Both the position numbers and the translations under genes were made by a program. 8,979 bases of DNA from Candidatus Aenigmatarchaeota archaeon (GTDB lineage Archaea > Aenigmatarchaeota > Aenigmatarchaeia > GW2011-AR5), in contig JAGVVX010000009.1 in assembly GCA_018304565.1 (NCBI GenBank), forward strand, positions 1-8,979. Reading direction: 5' to 3'. Below the pieces are notes generated by a model. It ran no database searches. It was not told the origin of the DNA and saw nothing but the letters and a program-made list of their open reading frames with translations. Shown in pieces: positions 1 through 6,782 of the stretch; within the stretch, counting starts at the first letter, position 1; each line of letters starts with the position of its first letter.

Positions 1-1
1 T

Positions 2-244
2 GTTAAACCGTTGGCCGAAGACAGCTGGATCAGAAAAAACAAGGAAAAAGATGAACAATTCCTTCTTGAATTGCGCGAAAAAATAAAGTCAAAGTATTGG
101 ATTTATCTGTTGATAGCGAAATCTCAGTACAAGCTGACGGACGAACAGGTTGATGAGTATATAGACAATGCGCTTCGTGGCACATACAGCCAGGATCAGA
201 TAGATAGAGCCTTAAATCAGTTAGGATTTGAGATAAAGGTTTAA
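2..244 (+). CDS. C-terminal part of a small helical protein (5' end outside window)
   Basis: An open frame enters from the left edge and stops with TAA at 242-244, giving 80 residues. A TTG at 11 could act as a start, but the frame is open upstream of it, so I treat the gene as 5'-truncated. The visible part is charged and helical. Its last 30 or so residues (around DEYIDNALRGTYSQDQIDR and ending ALNQLGFEIKV) resemble a short helical module, 'Y-I-x(4)-RG-Y-S-x-x-Q-I-x-x-A-L', that I associate with the ends of many DPANN archaeal proteins. That association is from memory. The full domain content is not visible. The stop codon lies one base before the cyclase start, so the two are probably co-transcribed and translationally coupled. 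Confidence 0.7.
   Translation, partial: VKPLAEDSWIRKNKEKDEQFLLELREKIKSKYWIYLLIAKSQYKLTDEQVDEYIDNALRGTYSQDQIDRALNQLGFEIKV
236..240 (+). promoter_or_regulatory. Ribosome binding site of the cyclase gene
   Basis: AAGGT ends five bases before the ATG at 246, inside the last codons of the preceding gene. It supports the chosen start and translational coupling. Confidence 0.45.
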
Positions 245-245
245 T

Positions 246-2147
246 ATGCTCAGCAAACTCAGATTGTCTTTATTGATATCTTTGAGTGTTGCTTCTGTTC
301 TCTCATTGCTTTTTTCTGTTGGCTTTCTTTCTGCATACAATACACGGATTTCAGATAATCTTTACGGCGGAAAGTATGCCCTTGATGATGTAGTAATCAT
401 TGGTATAGACGACAGGAGCCTGCAGGAAATCGGAAGATGGCCATGGGACAGAAAGATACATGCACAGCTGGTAGATAAACTGAAAGATCGTGCGCGGGTT
501 ATAGCTTTTGATATAGGGTTCTTCGAGCCTTCTGAAGATGACAAAGCATTTGAAGAATCTATCAATAGCGCAGGCAATGTTGTTCTTGTCGTGGAATACA
601 CAGATTTTTCTTTCAGGAATGGCAGTCTTTACGGAGAACATCTGCTCAAGCCTGTTTTCTCTGGCAATTATGCCGGAGGCTTTGCAAATATATTCACAGA
701 CAGTGATGGAGTTGTTCGCTCTGCACCGGTTTTTATAGAAGGAATTGAAAATCACGAATCTTTCAGCAGTTCGATAAAGAAGTTTCTTACTTACAATGAA
801 ACAGCAGAAACGCAAATCCTAATTAATTACGCCGGAGGCCCTGAGACTTTTACCCATTATTCTTATACTGATATATTAAATGACAGGCTTAACCTTGTAT
901 TGTTCGATGGAAAAATAATTCTGATAGGCGCAACAGCTCCTGATTTAAGAGACACTTATCTCACGCCAGTATCAAGCAGGCAGATGTCAGGAGTGGAAAT
1001 CCATGCGAATATATTCCAGACTTTAGCCACGGGCAATTACCTGAATCGACAGGGCGCATTATCAGTCATCTTGATTATTTTTGTACTAAGCATTTTTGCA
1101 GCTCTAATTCTTTATTTTTTCAGGGTTTCTATTGCTACTGTAATTGTCTTTGCTGCTGGCATTGTTTACGTCTTTTTCGCAGCAGTTATTTTTGACAGCG
1201 GCATTGTAATGAATATTCTTTATCCTCTGTTACTATTGTCTACAGGCTACATTGCCCATGTTGCGGTTTTCTACGTCTTTGAATCTAAGCAGAGAAAGCT
1301 CGTAACAAATATTTTCGGAAAATATGTCTCTTCAGAGGTGGCTAAAGAAATATTGAGTCATGGCACCGAAAACCTTGCGCTGAAAGGCGAGAAAAGGGAA
1401 ATCACCATACTCTTTTCGGACATAAGAGATTTTACTTCGATATCCGAAAAACTATCGCCTGAAGATCTTGTACAATTCCTTAACAAATTCCTTAGCTCCA
1501 TGACAGAAGTGATAGTTGAAAGGCGCGGCGTTGTCGACAAGTATATAGGCGATGCTATTATGGCTTTCTGGGGAGCGCCTTTGAAAGAAGAACGGCATGC
1601 AGAACTTGCATGCGAAGCAGCATTAGAAATGAAAAACAAGCTCGAAGAAATAACGCCGAGAATTAGCGTCGGGATTGGAATCAACACAGGAGAAGCAATT
1701 GTTGGCAACATGGGCTCTGCACAGAGATTGAATTATACGGCAATAGGTGATGCTGTGAATACGGCCTCGCGCATGGAGGGGCTGAACAAGCAATATGAAA
1801 CGTCAATAATAATTGGAGAATCAACATATCAGAAAGTAAAAAACATATTCACATGCCGCAAGATTGATCTCATAAGGGTAAAAGGCAAGGAAAAGCCTTT
1901 GTATATATACGAACTTCTGGGAAAACACATTGGTGTTGATGAAGAGACAAAAATAATGATAAGACATTTCGAGGAAGGTTTTGGCTATTACACCCAGAAA
2001 AAATGGTCTTTAGCCATTGCAGAATTCAGAAAAGTCCTCAAAATAAGGGAAGACAAGGCTTCGCGAATTTTCATTAAAAGGTGCATAAAGCTGAAGAAAA
2101 CTCCGCCTAAGAACTGGGATGGCGTCTTCACAATGAAAACGAAATAA
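246..2147 (+). CDS. CHASE2-domain class III adenylate/guanylate cyclase, membrane-bound
   Basis: This 633-residue protein has the standard bacterial CHASE2-cyclase layout: one N-terminal membrane helix (about 7-30), an extracytoplasmic CHASE2 sensor (about 35-265), three membrane helices (about 271-292, 295-317, 319-345), a class III cyclase domain (about 380-558), and a C-terminal TPR-like helical pair (about 563-605) ending in the PP-x-WDGV tail common in this family. Catalytic residues look intact: metal-binding Asp392 in FSDIRDFT and Asp436 in DKYIGDAIMA, base-selecting Lys432 and Thr498, and transition-state Asn505 and Arg509 in GDAVNTASR. The Lys/Thr pair favours ATP, so cAMP is the likely product; this is an inference from family rules. 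The start is ATG one base after the previous stop, with AAAGGT about five bases upstream. Such sensors are best known in bacteria, so ancient transfer into an archaeon is possible. Confidence 0.95.
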   Translation: MLSKLRLSLLISLSVASVLSLLFSVGFLSAYNTRISDNLYGGKYALDDVVIIGIDDRSLQEIGRWPWDRKIHAQLVDKLKDRARVIAFDIGFFEPSEDDKAFEESINSAGNVVLVVEYTDFSFRNGSLYGEHLLKPVFSGNYAGGFANIFTDSDGVVRSAPVFIEGIENHESFSSSIKKFLTYNETAETQILINYAGGPETFTHYSYTDILNDRLNLVLFDGKIILIGATAPDLRDTYLTPVSSRQMSGVEIHANIFQTLATGNYLNRQGALSVILIIFVLSIFAALILYFFRVSIATVIVFAAGIVYVFFAAVIFDSGIVMNILYPLLLLSTGYIAHVAVFYVFESKQRKLVTNIFGKYVSSEVAKEILSHGTENLALKGEKREITILFSDIRDFTSISEKLSPEDLVQFLNKFLSSMTEVIVERRGVVDKYIGDAIMAFWGAPLKEERHAELACEAALEMKNKLEEITPRISVGIGINTGEAIVGNMGSAQRLNYTAIGDAVNTASRMEGLNKQYETSIIIGESTYQKVKNIFTCRKIDLIRVKGKEKPLYIYELLGKHIGVDEETKIMIRHFEEGFGYYTQKKWSLAIAEFRKVLKIREDKASRIFIKRCIKLKKTPPKNWDGVFTMKTK

Positions 2148-2162
2148 AAGTGACTTTTATTT
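2142..2162. terminator. Bidirectional hairpin between convergent genes
   Basis: AAATAAAAG (2142-2150), loop TGA, and CTTTTATTT (2154-2162) form a perfect 9-bp stem. It contains the TAA stop of the cyclase on the plus strand and the TAA stop of the HEPN gene on the minus strand. T-rich sequence follows on the plus strand (2155-2168), which suits archaeal termination at T tracts. The stem is A/T only apart from one pair, so it is weak as RNA; the T tracts may matter more than the fold. Confidence 0.5.
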
Positions 2163-2591
2163 TATTTTGCTTTCTGTAATTTCAATAATTTCTTTTCCAC
2201 AAGAGTTCCAAAAAGATAAAATTTCTTGCGCTTGTACTACAGTAGCTCGAAAACCCCTGTAATTTATGTCATTTCTTATTTTTTTGAATCTTGCAAGATG
2301 ATTGAGTTTAATCTTTTCTTTTATTTCTATTTCTTTCAGTATTTCTAGGCTGACTTCGTGATTAAGTGGTTCATATCCTATCAACCACCACTGTACGTCT
2401 CCAAGCTGTCTTATTGATTCATAAATTTCTCTGAATATGACTGTAGAACTTAATTCATCCACTTTTATCTTTTTTACAACATCTGCGTTTATTTTTGCAG
2501 AAGTTATAAGTGATTTTATTTTTTCTCTGTCTGTCTGGCGAATTCTTAACATGCCAGAACTTTCAAAGAAATCTATCCTTTTTCTTATCAC
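2157..2591 (-). CDS. HEPN-like partner of a nucleotidyltransferase
   Basis: A 144-residue, all-helical, Lys/Glu/Ile-rich protein. It starts at GTG (2591), overlapping the stop of the upstream nucleotidyltransferase gene as GTGA. A strong GAGGTGA ribosome binding site at 2596-2602, four bases before the GTG, decides this start. Residues 106-113 (RNDINYRG) sit where HEPN proteins carry the R-x(4-6)-H ribonuclease motif. Here Tyr111 replaces the His, a variant I recall from archaeal HEPN families linked to nucleotidyltransferases. Known MNT/HEPN pairs act as toxin-antitoxin modules in which the HEPN protein cleaves RNA and the MNT protein AMPylates and silences it. Without the His, RNase activity is uncertain. 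The gene is AT-rich compared with the genes to its right, which hints at horizontal acquisition. Confidence 0.7.
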   Translation of the reverse strand: MIRKRIDFFESSGMLRIRQTDREKIKSLITSAKINADVVKKIKVDELSSTVIFREIYESIRQLGDVQWWLIGYEPLNHEVSLEILKEIEIKEKIKLNHLARFKKIRNDINYRGFRATVVQAQEILSFWNSCGKEIIEITESKIK

Positions 2592-3169
2592 TTTCTCACC
2601 TCTAAGAAACCACCTAGTACTATGCCATTGGCAATATTGTTGAATACGTTTATGTCGACGTCTTTTCGATTAAATATATGTATCTGTATCTTCCTGCCGA
2701 GAATATTTTCAAAATCTGCAAGTTCTTTCAAATTCAATATTTTGTAATTTTGGACTTCATCTGTTTCTATTGCTATATCTATGTCAGAACCTGTCATATC
2801 CTCACCTTTTCTGAAACTGCCAAAAAGTACAATAGCTTTAGGGTTTTTGTAATAATCATTGAGAAATTCAACAATGTTACTTTGATAAATTAAATGAATG
2901 TTACGCACGATTTTTGCTTTTATGAAATTCCAGCTATTTTGTTTAGCCTTAATTCTCCATATTTTGTTCAACTTTGTTATTTCTATAAACTCTGCTTTAT
3001 ACAAAATTTTCAGCATGCTGCCTATATTTGCCTTTGCGACACCGGCTTCTTTTGCCAAATCACTAAGACTGAATTCCTTTTCAGGAAATTCAAATAGTAT
3101 CTCAGCTACTTTTTGTATACCGGTTTCATTATATAACTTTTGATATATTTTAGTACTATGCAGTTTCAT
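2588..3169 (-). CDS. Winged-HTH fused to an MNT-type nucleotidyltransferase
   Basis: A 193-residue protein in two parts. Residues about 16-75 form a winged helix-turn-helix (FSLSDLAKEAGVAKANIGSMLKILYKAEFI region). Residues about 110-185 form a minimal nucleotidyltransferase of the polymerase beta superfamily, with Gly117-Ser118 and Asp129-x-Asp131 in the pattern GSFRKGEDMTGSDIDIAIE. The third carboxylate usually found on a later strand is not obvious: the matching strand reads IQIHIF with His164 in that place. It is co-transcribed with the overlapping HEPN gene downstream, the usual gene order for an MNT/HEPN module. The fused DNA-binding domain suggests it may regulate its own promoter or other genes. 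The start is ATG, with a TATA element about 30 bases upstream. Pair function as toxin-antitoxin is inferred, not shown. Confidence 0.85.
   Translation of the reverse strand: MKLHSTKIYQKLYNETGIQKVAEILFEFPEKEFSLSDLAKEAGVAKANIGSMLKILYKAEFIEITKLNKIWRIKAKQNSWNFIKAKIVRNIHLIYQSNIVEFLNDYYKNPKAIVLFGSFRKGEDMTGSDIDIAIETDEVQNYKILNLKELADFENILGRKIQIHIFNRKDVDINVFNNIANGIVLGGFLEVRK
2596..2602 (-). promoter_or_regulatory. Ribosome binding site of the HEPN gene
   Basis: GAGGTGA on the minus strand lies inside the last codons of the nucleotidyltransferase gene, four bases before the GTG start. It is a close match to the archaeal anti-Shine-Dalgarno complement and justifies the non-ATG start. Confidence 0.75.
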
Positions 3170-3181
3170 AATATTACGTAT

Positions 3182-3203
3182 GTTATAAAGAAGAACTTAT
3201 AAG
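3182..3203 (-). promoter_or_regulatory. TATA-type promoter of the nucleotidyltransferase/HEPN unit
   Basis: Two TATA-like stretches precede the ATG at 3169: CTTATAAG (3196-3203), centred about 30 bases upstream and suited to a near-leaderless transcript, and CTTTATAAC (3182-3190), centred about 17 bases upstream and probably too close. CTTATAAG is a palindrome lying one base beyond the stop codon of the upstream TIM-barrel gene. Confidence 0.5.
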
Positions 3204-3204
3204 C

Positions 3205-4887
3205 TTAACGGAATTTCCTTCTTTCCCATTCCTGCGCCTTGCCTTTCTGGACAGCCGAGCTCCCAAGGAAGAAGTGCTTTTCTTCCGGTATTATGAAAAC
3301 ATCCTGCAGCGGATCCCATGCGTGTTCACGCATAGTCACTAACTGTCTTGCCCATACGTCAGGGTTCTCGAAGCCTATGCCGAAGAATTCAGGTGGTAAA
3401 TTCAATGGTTCAGTATCCTGGTCTAAATATTTAACCATCTGGCGTATGGCCTTGACGCTTTCCTCGAAGACATCGTAGTTCGTGCCCCTTCCGCCGCCGC
3501 GTCCGCCGCCGCGTTCAAATATTACGTAACCGCTCTTGTAGCCCTTCTTTCGGAGGCCATATATCCACCTGTAAAGTATTTCTTGTCCCTGCCCGCCAAT
3601 TGTTATCGGTATGTGCGCAGTGCCGAAGTAGGGTATCGGTTCGCCCAAATGGAGAAGGAATATTAGTTTGCCAAAATCTCCTGGAGATTTCTTGATCATT
3701 TCGTCTACATCAATATTTTGTGCCATGCTTTGCTCAAAGTCTATGCAAAGCCTTACATGGCCAGATCCGATTTTTCTCACAAGATACTGCGAATGCAACG
3801 GATGGAAGAACCTCATCAGGCCTTCCTGACCCTGCTGCGAGTGCGGCATTTCCATGCAAAGCATCAGGTTATGCTTTTCACACCATTCAACCATGTTCAT
3901 GCCATTTAGATGATCTTTGTTGGAGTGATTTTTCACCCTGAAATGGCCTTCAAGATAAGCGGCAGATATTGCGGCATTGAATTCCAATGGCTTTTCATTG
4001 TAAGCCACTTCCGGGTTCATGTTGCCTACGATATTTGTCCATAAAGGGTCGTTTCTGGATGACATATCATAAGCGACAGCGTAATAAGCGTCTATTTCTC
4101 CTGCTTCAAGAACGTACTTAGAAAATTGGGATCTTTTCCATGCTTCGTAAAGGACATCTGTGTCGCCGCCGTTGAATACTCTTCTAATTTCTTCATTGAC
4201 CGCCCGCTGCACATCTTCAGCAATCTGCTGTTCGAAAATTCTTCTTTCATTGGGCGGAACTTGTTCATAATTAGGAATATGGCTTGTTCTTTTTTTTATC
4301 TCGTCATCAATTTTCTTTTGTAAACCTTTCTGGATTTCATTTGCTTTTTCCTGGGCTAATTTTTGAAAAGACTCTTCACCGAGTAATGTCCTGTCTGGCA
4401 ATCTTCTGACAACAAAATCCTTCACTGCTTCTGATCTTTCAGCTAAAGCATAAAATGGTTCTCCTGTAGGCGTGACGATCTGGTACTGAAAGCCAAAAGG
4501 CCTGATGCGTGCTTCTTCCTGCTGGACGATGACATTTTGTGATAAATGGATGTTGATGTAAATCATCTTGAGTTCTGCTGCCCACTTCAATGCAATGCAC
4601 AGTCTTTCATGCGCCTGTTCCCATATGCGGCGCTCGGCGGACTCAAGCGCAACTATATTTCCTATTTCCCCGTGCAGCCCGACTTCAATGCCCAGCTTGT
4701 CAACGATGCGGCGGAACCTGTCCTTGAGATCCGGCTCGACGAACTCTGTTATGGTTTCCATATCCACCTGATTGAACTGGACGCCGGTAGTGGCGCCAAA
4801 CGAACCGGCTTTTAGCGGCAAACCCAGCAGATTGGGATCCTTGGCTATGTTCCACCAGCCCGAAGAAATGCCGACTTTGTACGCCAT
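3205..4887 (-). CDS. Xylose isomerase / endonuclease IV-like TIM-barrel protein, large-insert form
   Basis: A 560-residue soluble protein. Strand-like segments with acidic or His residues at their ends match the sugar isomerase / AP endonuclease family 2 barrel: His72 (GLHGE), His114 (INIHLS), Glu346 (CMEMPH), Asp383 (CIDFEQ), His413 (LLHLGEP), His425 (TAHIPI) and Glu458 (IFERGG). Compared with endonuclease IV's nine zinc ligands, those matching its His182 (here about Gln386) and Asp229 (here about Thr423) appear lost, so a one- or two-metal site is more likely. Between His114 and Glu346 there are about 230 residues instead of a few tens, including charged helices (about 165-240) that may form a coiled coil. 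A Gly/Arg loop (459-468) follows Glu458. The family is usually about 280 residues. A sugar isomerase/epimerase, a nuclease or a non-catalytic role all remain possible. Transcription is probably from its own promoter. Confidence 0.75.
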   Translation of the reverse strand: MAYKVGISSGWWNIAKDPNLLGLPLKAGSFGATTGVQFNQVDMETITEFVEPDLKDRFRRIVDKLGIEVGLHGEIGNIVALESAERRIWEQAHERLCIALKWAAELKMIYINIHLSQNVIVQQEEARIRPFGFQYQIVTPTGEPFYALAERSEAVKDFVVRRLPDRTLLGEESFQKLAQEKANEIQKGLQKKIDDEIKKRTSHIPNYEQVPPNERRIFEQQIAEDVQRAVNEEIRRVFNGGDTDVLYEAWKRSQFSKYVLEAGEIDAYYAVAYDMSSRNDPLWTNIVGNMNPEVAYNEKPLEFNAAISAAYLEGHFRVKNHSNKDHLNGMNMVEWCEKHNLMLCMEMPHSQQGQEGLMRFFHPLHSQYLVRKIGSGHVRLCIDFEQSMAQNIDVDEMIKKSPGDFGKLIFLLHLGEPIPYFGTAHIPITIGGQGQEILYRWIYGLRKKGYKSGYVIFERGGGRGGGRGTNYDVFEESVKAIRQMVKYLDQDTEPLNLPPEFFGIGFENPDVWARQLVTMREHAWDPLQDVFIIPEEKHFFLGSSAVQKGKAQEWERRKFR

Positions 4888-4912
4888 GCTAGCTAATTCG
4901 TCTGAGCTGTAA

Positions 4913-4923
4913 TATATAATTTT
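4913..4923 (-). promoter_or_regulatory. TATA box of the TIM-barrel gene
   Basis: AAAATTATATA on the minus strand is centred about 31 bases before the ATG at 4887. It predicts a transcript starting about four bases before the ATG. No ribosome binding site precedes the ATG (context GCTAGCATG), which fits leaderless translation. Confidence 0.7.
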
Positions 4924-4945
4924 CTAAATAGGAAAGATAGTTGTT

Positions 4946-4985
4946 TCTTTGGGAAATACAAAGACCTTTCTTTACTAAAGAAAGG
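4946..4985 (-). terminator. Tandem hairpins behind the 551-residue gene
   Basis: Two adjacent perfect stems follow the stop codon at 4992 on the minus strand. CCTTTCTTT (4965-4973) and AAAGAAAGG (4977-4985) form a 9-bp stem with a 3-base loop. TCTTTG (4946-4951) and CAAAGA (4959-4964) form a 6-bp stem with a 7-base loop. They abut without a gap. The position suggests transcription termination or 3'-end protection. No long uninterrupted T run follows, so the terminator call is provisional. Confidence 0.5.
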
Positions 4986-4991
4986 GATTTG

Positions 4992-6647
4992 TTAGGCCAC
5001 GCCCAGGCCCATCTTGGTCTTTATGAAACCGGTTATCTGCCTGTATTTGTCCATGACGCCCGGGGCATAATATTTTGTGTACCTGTCTTCGAAGTCCCTT
5101 TCATAAGGCCCGCCCTTCCTGAAGGCAAAGTCAAGGCTGAACCACTCGAAGAATTTTTTGAAAGGTTCAATGTAGTTTTTATCATCGAACTTCAGGGCCT
5201 TGCCCTCAACGTTCGCAGGGCCTGTGCCTATAAGCTCATCAACATACCTGTTCATCTCTTCCTGCTTCGCCCTGAGTTCGAGAAGCTTCACGAAAAGCGC
5301 GTTCTGGCTCAGGAATACTGCATTTACATCAAATGTGCCATCCTCAAGCTCTGCCCCTGTAGGCATCCGTATATTAGCCCTTTCCATGGTTATGATGAAG
5401 AAGGCGTAATAAGGCTTGTGGGGAAGCATCCACCGGTTTGCAGGAGGGTAGAAAGTAGGCAGTTGTTTTTTAACCCACTCGTCGGTGATCCAGGGATATT
5501 TTACCGCAAGTCCCTGTTCCGGGTGGAATATAAGGTTTTTCTTTGTCCAGTTGTCATATGGGGAAAGCCTTGATTTGCCGCTCTCGACGCCTGCCATCAG
5601 TTTCGCCAGCTCCTCTGTGCCGCCTTTGTAGAATTCAGTGGCGGGTCCTGTGTCTTTCCAGACCCACATTACAATCTCTGACAGTGCAAGTGCCTGGCTT
5701 TCATGCTTGATAAAAGCAGTGCTTAATCCTGCCCGCCCCCCCTCGCTTGCAAGACCTTCTTGTACCATCCTGTGCCTTGCAATTGTGGGCTTCAGCCAGT
5801 TCCTGTACTCTTCTACTGATTTTTTCCTGCTTTTCACAAGTTCCTTTATCCTGTTGTACCGTGATTTTATCTCCACGCCGAAGAGCTTCTTCCATTCCTG
5901 ATACAGCTTGTTTTTGGTTACCAGGACTACAGCTTCCGCCTTTGATACATCCAGCTTCTTCATTGCCTTGTTGACATCAGTGTCTTCGTCGCTCATCTTC
6001 ATGAAATCGGTTATGAGCGTGGGCCACCTGGCTACTATGTTCCTCATTGCTATGCCCTCGCCTGTGTGGGCATCCACCTGGTCTATGAACACTGCCTTCA
6101 GGGAGTGCTCATCGGCGTGCTTCTTTGCCTTCTGCGGGTCTTCGTTTACATCGATAAAGTCATAGTCAGGCGACTCTGCATCGTCCTTTTTCTTGGCTTC
6201 TTCAGCAATCTCTCTGAAAGTACGATAACCGAAGTAGTGCAGGAACTCCCTGTATTTCCTCTCGTCATGCATGAGCAGCTCAAGGTCTGCGACAGATTGC
6301 GAAGTTGAAGCAAGGCCGCTTTTTATCCTTCCTTCCAGTTCTTCCTTCTGCCTGTGTGTAAGCTGGTAATACTGCGCGTGTACCGGGTTGACCTCGATCC
6401 ATTCGTCGGCTTTTACAATATTGTATTCCCATTTTCTCACCTGGAATGACAGTGAATACAGCATGCCAGACGTGAAACCAGGCGGGCCCGTTGCGTCCAG
6501 TCTCACATAGGCCTCAAAGGGCGGAAGTATCATAACATGGCCTATTTGTTTTTTGAAGTCCCTTATTTTTCCCTCTTTTATTTCGCTCGTTATCCTGTCC
6601 CTGGCGAAATTAGAATCCTCTAGTATGAACTTCTTTTTCTCTGGCAT
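4992..6647 (-). CDS. Uncharacterised 551-residue soluble protein, cysteine-free
   Basis: I do not recognise this protein. It has 551 residues, no signal peptide, no membrane segment and no cysteine. It is rich in Lys/Glu helices and aromatic residues (many Trp and Tyr, for example the VMWVWKD region at 326-332 and the WMLPHKPYYAFF region at 406-417). Residues about 1-100 and 440-551 look mixed alpha/beta, and the middle (about 100-340) mostly helical with a charged stretch at 150-180. No Walker, zinc-finger or nuclease motif stands out. The length, clean reading frame and ribosome binding site (GGTGA, five bases before ATG) show a real, probably well-translated gene. It lies upstream of the TIM-barrel gene in the same direction, but hairpins and a separate promoter lie between them, so an operon is doubtful. 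Similar GC content in the two genes suggests a shared history. Confidence 0.9.
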   Translation of the reverse strand: MPEKKKFILEDSNFARDRITSEIKEGKIRDFKKQIGHVMILPPFEAYVRLDATGPPGFTSGMLYSLSFQVRKWEYNIVKADEWIEVNPVHAQYYQLTHRQKEELEGRIKSGLASTSQSVADLELLMHDERKYREFLHYFGYRTFREIAEEAKKKDDAESPDYDFIDVNEDPQKAKKHADEHSLKAVFIDQVDAHTGEGIAMRNIVARWPTLITDFMKMSDEDTDVNKAMKKLDVSKAEAVVLVTKNKLYQEWKKLFGVEIKSRYNRIKELVKSRKKSVEEYRNWLKPTIARHRMVQEGLASEGGRAGLSTAFIKHESQALALSEIVMWVWKDTGPATEFYKGGTEELAKLMAGVESGKSRLSPYDNWTKKNLIFHPEQGLAVKYPWITDEWVKKQLPTFYPPANRWMLPHKPYYAFFIITMERANIRMPTGAELEDGTFDVNAVFLSQNALFVKLLELRAKQEEMNRYVDELIGTGPANVEGKALKFDDKNYIEPFKKFFEWFSLDFAFRKGGPYERDFEDRYTKYYAPGVMDKYRQITGFIKTKMGLGVA

Positions 6648-6651
6648 AGTT

Positions 6652-6656
6652 TCACC
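6652..6656 (-). promoter_or_regulatory. Ribosome binding site of the 551-residue gene
   Basis: GGTGA on the minus strand ends four bases before the ATG at 6647 and supports that start. Confidence 0.6.
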
Positions 6657-6684
6657 GCGTTTATTTTCCTTATGTGACTGTCTC

Positions 6685-6696
6685 TAATTAAGCTTT
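6685..6696 (-). promoter_or_regulatory. Possible promoter element of the 551-residue gene
   Basis: AAAGCTTAATTA on the minus strand is centred about 41 bases before the ATG. This predicts a leader of roughly 16 bases that would carry the GGTGA site. The same 12 bases occur in front of the small membrane-protein gene (7352-7363), where the spacing is ideal for a TATA region. The match to a classic TATA box is weak. Confidence 0.4.
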
Positions 6697-6697
6697 A

Positions 6698-6756
6698 CTT
6701 TCGTTTCGCAACGCTACACCTTTTAAGGTGTAGATGGATGGTATGCGAAACGAAAG
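6698..6756. repeat. Nested inverted repeat (13-bp outer stem, 8-9 bp inner stem)
   Basis: CTTTCGTTTCGCA (6698-6710) pairs perfectly with TGCGAAACGAAAG (6744-6756). Inside lies CTACACCT (6714-6721), loop TTTA, AGGTGTAG (6726-6733). Together they make a two-level stem-loop in the non-coding stretch upstream of the 551-residue gene. The perfect arms point to selection or to a recent mobile origin. Confidence 0.8.
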
Positions 6757-6762
6757 CGGACG

Positions 6763-6782
6763 CACCACCCTTTAGGGTGGTG
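6763..6782. repeat. GC-rich hairpin with TTTA loop
   Basis: CACCACCC (6763-6770), loop TTTA, GGGTGGTG (6775-6782) form a perfect 8-bp stem seven bases after the nested inverted repeat. It shares the TTTA loop with the inner hairpin there and is followed by AGGCATCACGCTTGAAC. Confidence 0.85.

Noticed and set aside
351..815. 154-codon open frame on the minus strand inside the cyclase gene
   Set aside because: It lies fully opposite the CHASE2 region, which has clear family features. Its product is Cys/Phe/Tyr-rich with no recognisable motif and no promoter.
1566..1584. GCATGCA ... TGCATGC inverted repeat inside the cyclase domain
   Set aside because: It is a short 7-bp palindrome encoding ordinary family residues (HAELAC region), likely coincidence of codons.
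2437..3143. Plus-strand open frames opposite the HEPN and nucleotidyltransferase genes
   Set aside because: They are Phe/Ile/Tyr/Cys-rich products, typical of the reverse strand of AT-rich coding sequence. The minus-strand genes have motifs, a ribosome binding site and overlap.
4941..5573. 210-codon plus-strand frame over the 3' part of the 551-residue gene
   Set aside because: It is opposite a longer frame that has a supported start, begins inside the hairpins behind that gene, and has no promoter or ribosome binding site.
5733..5745. C/G homopolymer run in the 551-residue gene as a possible frameshift
   Set aside because: The reading frame continues normally on both sides and the protein composition does not change across the run.
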